From assembly GCF_009498455.1 (NCBI RefSeq), contig NZ_CP045644.1, positions 1,054,001-1,118,000 of the forward strand: DNA of 64,000 nucleotides, given 5' to 3'. Under the pieces are notes generated by a model. That model ran no database searches. It saw only the letters and a list, made by a program, of their open reading frames with translations, and was not told the DNA's origin. A program made the translations under genes and the position numbers. Of the stretch, positions 57,747-64,000 are shown piece after piece; the stretch's first letter is position 1, and the number at the start of each line of letters is the position of its first letter. The DNA comes from Variovorax paradoxus. Lineage in GTDB: Bacteria > Pseudomonadota > Gammaproteobacteria > Burkholderiales > Burkholderiaceae_C.

Positions 57747-58736
57747 TTACTTCTTCTGGCCGAACGCACCGGCCAGCAGCTCGTAGGAGCGCAGCCGGGC
57801 GGCGTGGTCGAACACCTGCGAGGTGATCATGAGTTCGTCGGCGCCGGTGCGCGCCACGAAGGCTTCCACGCCCTGCTTCACGGTCTCGACCGAGCCCACC
57901 GCCGAGCACGACAGCACCGAGTCGAGCAGCGCGTTCTCGGCCGGGCCGACCTTCTGGCGATAGTTTTCGACCGGCGGCGGCAGCCGGCCGGGTCGCCCGC
58001 TGCGCAGGTTCACGAAGGCCTGCTGCCACGAGGTGGCGCGGAACTCGGCTTCTTCGTCGGTGTCGGCCGCGAACACGTTGAAGCCCAGCATCACGTAGGG
58101 CTTGCTCAGCTGCGCCGAGGGCTTGAAGGTCTCGCGATAGATCTGGATGGCCTGCATGATCTGCTGCGGCGCGAAGTGCGAAGCAAAGGCGTACGGCAGG
58201 CCCAGGTGCGCAGCCAGCTGCGCACCGAAAGTGCTCGAGCCGAGGATCCACACCGGCACCTCGAGCCCCGCGCCGGGCACGGCGCGCACGGCCTGCTGCG
58301 GGTTCTTCGACATGAAGTCCATGAGCTCCATCACGTCCTGCGGGAACTGGTCGGCGTCCGACTCCAGGTTGCGCCGCAGCGCGCGCGCGGTGCGCTGGTC
58401 GGAGCCGGGCGCGCGGCCCAGGCCGAGGTCGACGCGCCCCGGGTACAGCGACTCCAGCGTGCCGAACTGCTCGGCGATCACCAGCGGCGAGTGGTTGGGC
58501 AGCATCACGCCGCCGGCACCGATGCGGATGGTGGAGGTGCCCGCGCCCACGTACGACAGCAACACGGCCGTGGCCGCGCTCGCGATGCCCGGCATGCCGT
58601 GGTGCTCGGCCAGCCAGTAGCGCGTGTAGCCCAGCGCCTCGCCGTGCTGCGCCAGCGACAGCGAGTTGCGGAACGACTGCGCGGCATCGCTGCCTTCGGT
58701 GATCGGGGAAAGGTCGAGGATCGAAAGCGGAATCAT
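57747..58736 (-). CDS. LLM-class flavin-dependent oxidoreductase
   Basis: A 329-residue luciferase-like monooxygenase of the bacterial LLM superfamily (FMN/F420 TIM barrel). It starts [49 protein letters not shown] in parts; the [25 protein letters not shown] segment and [33 protein letters not shown] in parts are strong family marks. [26 protein letters not shown] follows. Cofactor is expected to be FMN with an electron donor. The substrate is unknown. ATG 58736 is chosen. It is 44 bp downstream of the zinc-ribbon gene and could be the last gene of the 58.8-63.5 kb operon. Confidence 0.9.
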   Translation of the reverse strand: MIPLSILDLSPITEGSDAAQSFRNSLSLAQHGEALGYTRYWLAEHHGMPGIASAATAVLLSYVGAGTSTIRIGAGGVMLPNHSPLVIAEQFGTLESLYPGRVDLGLGRAPGSDQRTARALRRNLESDADQFPQDVMELMDFMSKNPQQAVRAVPGAGLEVPVWILGSSTFGAQLAAHLGLPYAFASHFAPQQIMQAIQIYRETFKPSAQLSKPYVMLGFNVFAADTDEEAEFRATSWQQAFVNLRSGRPGRLPPPVENYRQKVGPAENALLDSVLSCSAVGSVETVKQGVEAFVARTGADELMITSQVFDHAARLRSYELLAGAFGQKK

Positions 58737-58780
58737 GGCGCGATCATGGCGCGAACCGCCCCATGCCGTCACGCACGGGG

Positions 58781-60445
58781 CTATTCGGTTTGGTATAGCG
58801 TCGCGACGCTCGCGAAATCGCGGCCGTGCTGCGTCACATGGACCTGGAACGGCACGCTCTCCCCCGGTGCAATGGCCGGCAGGTTCTCGACCACCTTGAA
58901 GCCGGTCAGCTGGTCGTTGCGGTCGCGCAGGCTGACCCACAGGCGCACCTTGGCCGCAATGGCCGTGCCGGGGTTCTTCACCGTGCCCGTGACCTCGACG
59001 CTCTTGTAAGTGAAGCGCTGGCTGAAATTGAGCAGCACGCTGCCGGTGCCGGCCTTGGTGCCCGTCACCTGCACCTCCAGCGGCTTGCGCGGGCCGGGCA
59101 ATGCGGCGCGGCGCATCGGCTTCCACTCGACGCGGGTCTGCGTGATGCGGTCCACGGCCCTCGGCTCGAACAGGATCGGAAAGCGCTCGCCCGGGTACAG
59201 AGTGGCCAGCTCGTCGAGGCGCGTGGTGCCGTCGGCGGTGCTGCCGCCGAAGCGTGAGATCACCGCGCCGGGCGTGATGGCGATGGCATCGGTGCTGCGG
59301 TTCACCAGCTCGGTCATGAAGAGCGGCCGCTGGATCGTGCTGCGCCCCGCCACCAGCGGCAGCAGTTCGAGTTGCCGCGGGTCGAAGCGCTCGCTGTCCT
59401 CGGCCAGCAGGTCTTCGGTGCTCAGCCGCAGGTCGGGGTGGAAGACCTCCGGCGCGCCGCTCGTGCGGATCACGCGGTCGGCGCTCAGCACCGTCGTGCG
59501 CGACCCCGAAGGCGTGACCGTGTGATAGCCGATGCGGTAGTCCCACGCCGCGATGGCGGCGCCGCGGCCGAAGCGGCTGAGGTCGACATCGATCGCCGCG
59601 CGCCCGCCCGGCTCCAGCGTGGAGCCCGGCGCGTGGCCGCGGCCCGTGCCGATCACCTGGCCCGCGTCGTCGTACAGCGTGACCAGCGCCTCGATGCTGC
59701 CGAACGCCGGCGCACCCGGCGCACCCGCATGCACGAGGCGGCCGGCCAGGCGCACGCGCTCGCCCTGCTGCACCAGCCGCAGGCGCGAGAACGCCAGGCG
59801 CGGCCCGTCGGCGGCGCTGCGCGGTTCGGACAGCTTCTCGACCGTCACGTCCTGCCGCGTGACGTTCCTGCCAGACGGCAGGTCGACCAGCACGGGTGCG
59901 GACTCGCCGGGCATCAGCACGTCGATCGGCAGCGATTCACTGCGCTCGCTCAGCCGCGTGTCGCCGTCATGGAACACGAGCTTCAGGCTGGGCCGTTCGA
60001 GCGGTCGACCGGTTTCGTTGCGCGCCAGCACCAGCAGCTTCGGCCGCTCGCCGACGAGCACCTGGCGCGGCTCGGAGAGCTTCAGGCCATCGGTGGCGAT
60101 GGTGCGGTCGACGATCGCGCGCGCCACCGAAGGCGCCTCGCTGCGCTTGCCCGAACCGAACAGCAGCATCGCGACCTGGACGGCCAGCGCCACGCCGACA
60201 AAGCCGATCACGACGAAGCCGATCGTGCGCAGCATCTGCTTCTGGCGCAGCGCCTGTTCGGCCGCGATCTGCTGGCCGGCGTGGTGCTTGACCTGCTGCA
60301 GCACGCGCTCGAGGCGGTCGGACACGTCGTCTTCCACCAGCGACATCGAGCCGCAGTGCGAGCAGGTGTATTCGTTCAGGCCGGTGCGGCGCAGCGTGCT
60401 GCCGCCGCACTCGCCGCATTTGAGGGTCTGCAGGTCGATGCTCAT
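58781..60445 (-). CDS. Zinc-ribbon, single-TM protein of unknown function
   Basis: A 554-residue protein. The N-terminal zinc ribbon has C10xxC13 and C28xxC31 (LKCGECGG and YTCSHCGS). A coiled-coil-like region (about residues 42-70) is followed by one hydrophobic segment (residues 73-97, [22 protein letters not shown]). The remaining ~450 residues appear beta-rich, with two repeated sections beginning [28 protein letters not shown] and [26 protein letters not shown]; the latter resembles a FxLYD-like periplasmic domain. I do not recognise a specific family. It is 21 bp downstream of the SMI1/KNR4-like gene. Confidence 0.65.
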   Translation of the reverse strand: MSIDLQTLKCGECGGSTLRRTGLNEYTCSHCGSMSLVEDDVSDRLERVLQQVKHHAGQQIAAEQALRQKQMLRTIGFVVIGFVGVALAVQVAMLLFGSGKRSEAPSVARAIVDRTIATDGLKLSEPRQVLVGERPKLLVLARNETGRPLERPSLKLVFHDGDTRLSERSESLPIDVLMPGESAPVLVDLPSGRNVTRQDVTVEKLSEPRSAADGPRLAFSRLRLVQQGERVRLAGRLVHAGAPGAPAFGSIEALVTLYDDAGQVIGTGRGHAPGSTLEPGGRAAIDVDLSRFGRGAAIAAWDYRIGYHTVTPSGSRTTVLSADRVIRTSGAPEVFHPDLRLSTEDLLAEDSERFDPRQLELLPLVAGRSTIQRPLFMTELVNRSTDAIAITPGAVISRFGGSTADGTTRLDELATLYPGERFPILFEPRAVDRITQTRVEWKPMRRAALPGPRKPLEVQVTGTKAGTGSVLLNFSQRFTYKSVEVTGTVKNPGTAIAAKVRLWVSLRDRNDQLTGFKVVENLPAIAPGESVPFQVHVTQHGRDFASVATLYQTE

Positions 60446-60466
60446 GGATGTCTTTTCTTTTATCCC

Positions 60467-61072
60467 TTACCAGCCGAACACGTCGACGATGTTCTCGGCC
60501 GCCGCGGCGCTGCCCAGCAGCGGTACGAGCCGCTCGACCAGGCGCGCGCGGTGCACGGGGTCGACCTCGCAGTCATCCTCGTCGGTGAAGATGGCGTCGC
60601 CCGCTTCGTCCCACACCTGGCCGATGGTGCCCAGGCAGGCGGCCATCTCGAAGATGTCGGCGAAGAGCGGTTCGTCTTCCTGCCAAGTGCCCGTGCCGTG
60701 CATCGCGAACTGGATCGCACCGGTGCGCAGGTCGAAGATGAACGGATCGGCGCCCTGGTCGGCCACCACCAGCCAATGGTCGGGCCAGTCGGCAATGCGC
60801 TCGCCGGTGATGCCGTGCCAGCGGTAGCCCGCCTGCAGCTGCCACAGACGCGAGAGCGCAGGAATGCTGAACGGGTTGCCCGTGGTCGGCACCGTGAGGC
60901 CGGCATAGCCCACGCGGTCGTTGACCCAGTCGCCGAGCGGGCCGACCTGTTCGTAGAAGGTAGCGATGGCGGCGGGCAATGCCAGCTCGCCGTGCCAGTG
61001 CTCGGCGGCAGATTGCGGCGCGAGCGCGCCATGGGAAGCCAGGGCCGCGCGGGCCTGTTCGATCGATGCCAC
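60467..61072 (-). CDS. SMI1/KNR4 (SUKH)-like protein
   Basis: A 201-residue protein that matches the SMI1/KNR4 fold: LPAAIATFYEQVGPLGDWVNDRVGYAGL, WQLQAGYRWHGITGERIADWPDHWLVVADQGADPFIFDLRTGAIQFAMHGTGTW in parts. SUKH proteins often act as immunity factors against secreted toxins or in intracellular signalling. No toxin gene is adjacent, so an immunity role is only an idea. Start is GTG 61072, with a strong CGGAGAA SD about 10 bp upstream on the minus strand; an ATG-initiated alternative is not evident. The gene is 16 bp downstream of the VanW gene. Confidence 0.75.
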   Translation of the reverse strand: MASIEQARAALASHGALAPQSAAEHWHGELALPAAIATFYEQVGPLGDWVNDRVGYAGLTVPTTGNPFSIPALSRLWQLQAGYRWHGITGERIADWPDHWLVVADQGADPFIFDLRTGAIQFAMHGTGTWQEDEPLFADIFEMAACLGTIGQVWDEAGDAIFTDEDDCEVDPVHRARLVERLVPLLGSAAAAENIVDVFGW

Positions 61073-61088
61073 GTGTGTTGTTCTCCGT

Positions 61089-62882
61089 TCAGGCCAGGCA
61101 GGCGGTCTGCAATGCGGTGCGCAGTGCGTCGATGTCGCCGGGTGCGATCTCGTGCACGCCCGGCACACCGGCCAGGCCGCAGGCCGTCGATGCCACCACC
61201 GGCACGCCCGCCGCCACGGCGCGCAGCAGCGCGCGCGGCGCGTGTTCGATGTGCGCGGGCAGCACGACGACAGCGGCACCGGCCAGCCCGTCGCCTTGCC
61301 AGTTCATGTGTTGAATAGATTCGATGCCCTGCCAGAGCCGCGCGTCGTCCGACGGCGACCCCAGCACGCGCAGGCGGCACGGCCAGCCTTGCAGTGCGGC
61401 AGCGAGTTCGCGCGCGCCCTTGCGTGCCAGCGCGCTCGCAGCGAACACGACGACGGGCGGTTCTCGGCGCGCGCCATGCGTGGCCTTCACCTGCGGCAGT
61501 GCCCAATCGAGCCGCTGCAGCGTGGCCTGCGGCGCGTACATCGCCATGGCCTGCGCCACCGCGGCATGCGGCGTGAGGATGACCGCCGCGCGTGCGAGCG
61601 CCAGTGCTTCGTCGCGCACCAGCGATGCATCGGCGCGGAAGTCGCGCAAGGTCGCATCGCCGGGCCAGCGCTGCGAGGCGGCATCGAGCCGCTGTTCGAT
61701 GTCGGCCATCGGCAAGGCGCTGGCCAGCACAGTGATGCGGCGCCCGTCGAGCGCGCCGAGGCGCTGCAGATGCGGGAGCAGCGACTGCTCGACCACCAGA
61801 TGCGTGTGCGCCGGCACCAGCCGCGCGGCAAAGGCCTGCGCGAGCCAGCGCTGGCCGTCGATCAGGCTGGCTTGGCGCCGGCCCGCCTGCCGCGCCCAGA
61901 GCCGTTGCCATACGGCGCGGCGCAGGCTCGCGGCCCAAGCGGTGGTCACTTGTTCTTTCGTCGCAGGCTCGCGATGCCACCCCGCAGCAGGCACGCGCCA
62001 GAACGCGAGCCGCAGCGGCACGGGCTGCATGCGCTGCGCTTGCGGATGCGCCTCGCGCAGGTGGCGTGCGAACTCCGGCGTCCAGCCATCGACGAGCACC
62101 GCCGTGCGGCCCTCGGGACCGACGTCGATCGGCGGACGATGGCGGAAGCACGCGGTCTGGTCGCAGCTCAGGCAGCCGCGCGCCAACGGCAACGCGGTGG
62201 CCGTGTCGTCGTTCGTTCGCCGCAGCGTGACAGGCTCAGTGGGCACCGCCAGCGGCGTGCGCGCACGAATGCGCACCACGAGCTCGGTGTCGGTCAGCGC
62301 CACTTCGAGCCGCCACGCCTGCCTGGCGCGCAACTTGAGGTCGACGTAGTTCCAGAACACCGTTGCATCGATGGCGTCGCCGTCTGGCGCGTCCGCCTGC
62401 TCGATGCGCGCCGTGTGGCCGTGGCGCTCGACCAGCTCGAAGCCCGCGCGCACAGCCACGGTGGCGAGTGCGTTCGACAGCTGGCACAGCCCGCCGGCCA
62501 GCGTCGGCACCACGCAGCCGCCGCGCACCTCGCGCCCGACCACGAAGCCGCGCCCTGCCGCCGGCCGCCCCAGCTGGCGCCAGAAGCTCAGCACTTCGCC
62601 GGCCGGCACCTCGATGGCGTCGAAAGCAGATCGCGCCACGCGCAGGTTCTGCACCTTGCCGGCGACCAAGGGGAATTCGTCGGCACGGCCGTCGGACCAC
62701 AGCGGGGTTCGGTACTGCGCAAGCACCGGCGCATCGGCCAGTGCGTGTTGGCCGCAGGGCCAGCGGCGGGCCGAGGGCCGCAGGGTTTCGCGCAGGGCGT
62801 GGGCCGTGGCGAGCAGCCGCGAGCGCAGCCAGAAGTCGATCGCATCGATGCGGCGCGGCGGCTGCCAGGCCTGCACGCTCAC
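61089..62882 (-). CDS. VanW-domain/glycosyltransferase fusion protein
   Basis: A 597-residue two-part protein. An N-terminal VanW-type domain (about residues 76-190) has VQNLRVARSAFDAIEVPAGEVLSFWRQLG, GGCVVPTLAGGLCQLSNALATVAVRAGFELVERHGH in parts and an ATVFWNYVDLKLR end. A Cys-rich motif follows: CLSCDQTACFRH (C237, C240, C245). The C-terminal part (about residues 400-597) has the outline of a GT4/GT1-like glycosyltransferase, including VVVFAASALARKGARELAAAL and HIEHAPRALLRAVAAGVPVVAS. No signal peptide is evident. Start is GTG 62882 with a 4-bp overlap (GTGA) with the DUF6891-like gene. No function is established for this architecture. Confidence 0.7.
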   Translation of the reverse strand: MSVQAWQPPRRIDAIDFWLRSRLLATAHALRETLRPSARRWPCGQHALADAPVLAQYRTPLWSDGRADEFPLVAGKVQNLRVARSAFDAIEVPAGEVLSFWRQLGRPAAGRGFVVGREVRGGCVVPTLAGGLCQLSNALATVAVRAGFELVERHGHTARIEQADAPDGDAIDATVFWNYVDLKLRARQAWRLEVALTDTELVVRIRARTPLAVPTEPVTLRRTNDDTATALPLARGCLSCDQTACFRHRPPIDVGPEGRTAVLVDGWTPEFARHLREAHPQAQRMQPVPLRLAFWRVPAAGWHREPATKEQVTTAWAASLRRAVWQRLWARQAGRRQASLIDGQRWLAQAFAARLVPAHTHLVVEQSLLPHLQRLGALDGRRITVLASALPMADIEQRLDAASQRWPGDATLRDFRADASLVRDEALALARAAVILTPHAAVAQAMAMYAPQATLQRLDWALPQVKATHGARREPPVVVFAASALARKGARELAAALQGWPCRLRVLGSPSDDARLWQGIESIQHMNWQGDGLAGAAVVVLPAHIEHAPRALLRAVAAGVPVVASTACGLAGVPGVHEIAPGDIDALRTALQTACLA

Positions 62883-63520
62883 GCGGTGGGGCCTCGCTTG
62901 CGCCATTGGCCGAGGTCGGCTTCGATGCGCTCGTTGATGTTGCCGCTCCATTGCGCGCCGAAGCCGGCGTCGCGCAGCAGCTCGACGATGCGATGGCCGA
63001 CCACGACGGTGTTGGCTTCGCGCTGCGCGATCTCGGGGATCATGCCGCCGCTGAAGGCAAGGTAGAGGCGGCCGTTGTGCACGGCGCCATCGAGATCCTG
63101 TGCGTGATAGAAGCAGCAGCCGCGAATGCCCGACTCGAGCCTTCCGGCCGCGCGCCACTGCTCGCGCACGTCGTCGTGACCGTCGGACAGCGTGTTGCCG
63201 GCGCGGTGCAGGGCGATGATGTTCTCGCTGCGCAATTGGGCGAACACGGCGTCGAGCCGGTCGTACTCGGTCTGCGCGGGCCACTGCGCCTCGGCGGCGC
63301 GCTTGGCGGCGCAGGCGCGCGTGGTCTCGGCCTTGATCCAGGCGCGGTCCTCGGGCGTGAGCTCATCGGGATCGAGGTACTCGTCGGTGATCATCCAGCC
63401 GATGTCGGCATCGGCGTGGAAGCCGCTCCACACCAGGTCGTGGATGCGTCCGCGCGTGTCTTCGGGGTCGAGAGTGAGGGCCATGCGTAGTGGGTCGTCG
63501 CTTGGTTGGCGACGGGTCAT
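62879..63520 (-). CDS. DUF6891-like protein
   Basis: A 213-residue soluble protein. The core ITALHRAG-like segment (RSENIIALHRAGNTLSDGHDDV), GCCFYHAQDLDGAVHNGRLYLAFSG and VVVGHRIVELLRDAGFGAQWSGNINERIEADLG in parts resemble the DUF6891 family (from memory; not database-checked). It has no clear catalytic motif. ATG 63520 (MTRRQPSDDPL) is preferred; ATG 63484 (MALTLDPEDT) is an alternative. It is the first gene of the four-gene cluster and overlaps the VanW-GT gene by 4 bp. Confidence 0.6.
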   Translation of the reverse strand: MTRRQPSDDPLRMALTLDPEDTRGRIHDLVWSGFHADADIGWMITDEYLDPDELTPEDRAWIKAETTRACAAKRAAEAQWPAQTEYDRLDAVFAQLRSENIIALHRAGNTLSDGHDDVREQWRAAGRLESGIRGCCFYHAQDLDGAVHNGRLYLAFSGGMIPEIAQREANTVVVGHRIVELLRDAGFGAQWSGNINERIEADLGQWRKRGPTA

Positions 63521-63695
63521 GCTTTCATTTTTCGCGGTCGGAACGACGCTCGATTCTCGCGTGTCCGCACCGCGGCGCTGCGTTAATGCGAAAGCATGCG
63601 CTCTGGCGGCCGTCCCTCCCGCGCCCAAATCATGAGGGATGCGCAAGGCCAAGGCAATGTGACTTTCGGCCAAGATTTCACGGTCATGGCCCATG

Positions 63696-63730
63696 AAAAA
63701 AGCCGACCCTGCGTTGGCAGGGCCGGCTTT
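63696..63730 (-). terminator. Rho-independent terminator of the right-edge gene
   Basis: On the minus strand a ~10-bp stem (AGCCGGCCCT/AGGGTCGGCT, one mismatch) with a GC-rich loop is followed by TTTTTT. It ends the minus-strand gene entering from the right (stop at 63782) and isolates it from the 62.9-63.5 kb cluster. Confidence 0.85.
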
Positions 63731-63781
63731 CATGAAGACCTGAAGCGTTCGCCGAGTGCATCGGCGAGCCGTTCGGACCGC

Positions 63782-64000
63782 TTACAGCGGCAGTGCGTCG
63801 CCGTGGGCAGCAGCGCGGGCGGCGGCGCGAACCGCAGCGCGGTCGATGGTGCTGGCAACGATCGGGGCCACGCCCGACGAAGCACCTTCGGCGTACGGGT
63901 CGGCGCTGTGTGCAGCGGCGACGGCATCGGCACGGACGGCAGCGCGGCTGGTCGACGAGACGATCACTTGCGCGGGGCCTGCATTGGCGCCGGTGGCGTA
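63782..64000 (-). CDS. Alanine-rich repeat protein (5' part outside window)
   Basis: Only the C-terminal 72 residues are visible, and the frame continues past the right edge. The sequence contains two copies of a ~35-residue unit: YATGANAGPAQVIVSSTSRAAVRADAVAAAHSADP and [32 protein letters not shown] in parts. It looks like the repeat tail of a small secreted/periplasmic protein (DUF4148-like by impression). I do not recognise a function. It ends in a strong terminator. Confidence 0.6.
   Translation of the reverse strand, partial: YATGANAGPAQVIVSSTSRAAVRADAVAAAHSADPYAEGASSGVAPIVASTIDRAAVRAAARAAAHGDALPL

Noticed and set aside
61089..62882. Vancomycin-resistance gene
   Set aside because: The VanW name is historical. 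There is no VanA/B/H/X ligase set, and the host is Gram-negative by gene content.

Overview
The window is a contiguous, gene-dense, high-GC chromosomal segment from a betaproteobacterium, most likely Comamonadaceae and plausibly Variovorax or a close relative. This rests on gene content and order: a ferrooxidans-type GshA plus GshB, an hpf-ptsN-hprK block, leuS-lptE-holA-proA, panD among transhydrogenase genes, and paired REP-like hairpins of a kind I recall from Comamonadaceae and Xanthomonadaceae. No rRNA, tRNA, CRISPR, prophage or insertion sequence was seen. Nearly all genes look intact, so this reads as core chromosome with a few less familiar patches.

Layout. 0-2.5 kb: the 3' part of a class II HDAC-like deacetylase, a membrane-anchored CHAP amidase and a YafJ-type glutamine amidotransferase. 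2.6-6.1 kb: an iron-uptake pair (TonB-dependent siderophore receptor and PepSY membrane protein) behind a Fur-like site. 6.1-11.7 kb (minus): gshA, kup, a benE-like transporter and gshB, combining glutathione synthesis with K+ uptake. 11.9-17.5 kb (minus): leuS-lptE-holA-proA, preceded by an FMO-like flavoprotein. 19.2-31.4 kb (plus): a glycogen/alpha-glucan cluster (GH13 glucosidase, glgB, glgX, glgC, glgA, glgP), interrupted between glgB and glgX by a ~0.8-kb imperfect palindrome. 31.6-34.3 kb (minus): bamE, dapB, exbB, exbD, divergent from fur. 34.9-37 kb (minus): hpf, ptsN, hprK. 37.3-41.4 kb: a UvrD/Rep helicase with a LexA-like box, corA with a possible leader peptide, and a DUF1275 membrane protein. 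41.4-49.6 kb (minus): fadD, a complete dipeptide-type ABC transporter and an MTA/SAH nucleosidase. 49.7-53.1 kb (minus): pntAA-panD-pntAB-pntB. 53.5-57.7 kb: an orphan response regulator, a NudJ-like Nudix enzyme convergent with mnmA, and a second acyl-CoA ligase with a disturbed N-terminus. 57.7-63.5 kb (minus): an LLM flavin oxidoreductase downstream of four tightly packed, poorly characterised genes (DUF6891-like, VanW-glycosyltransferase fusion, SMI1/KNR4-like, zinc-ribbon membrane protein). The right edge holds the C-terminus of an Ala-rich repeat protein.

How genes work together. GlgC makes ADP-glucose, GlgA elongates, GlgB branches, GlgP and GlgX degrade and debranch, and the GH13 glucosidase can trim released oligosaccharides: a full glycogen cycle in one direction of transcription. 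The Fur-like site, siderophore receptor and PepSY protein form a Fe import unit; fur and exbBD lie 30 kb away. The pnt operon makes NADPH and contains panD, which feeds pantothenate/CoA synthesis.

The most unusual signals are a mirror-image strand-composition shift on both sides of the glgB-glgX palindrome, and the four-gene uncharacterised operon at 58.8-63.5 kb. All functional calls are from reading translated sequence; no database search was possible.
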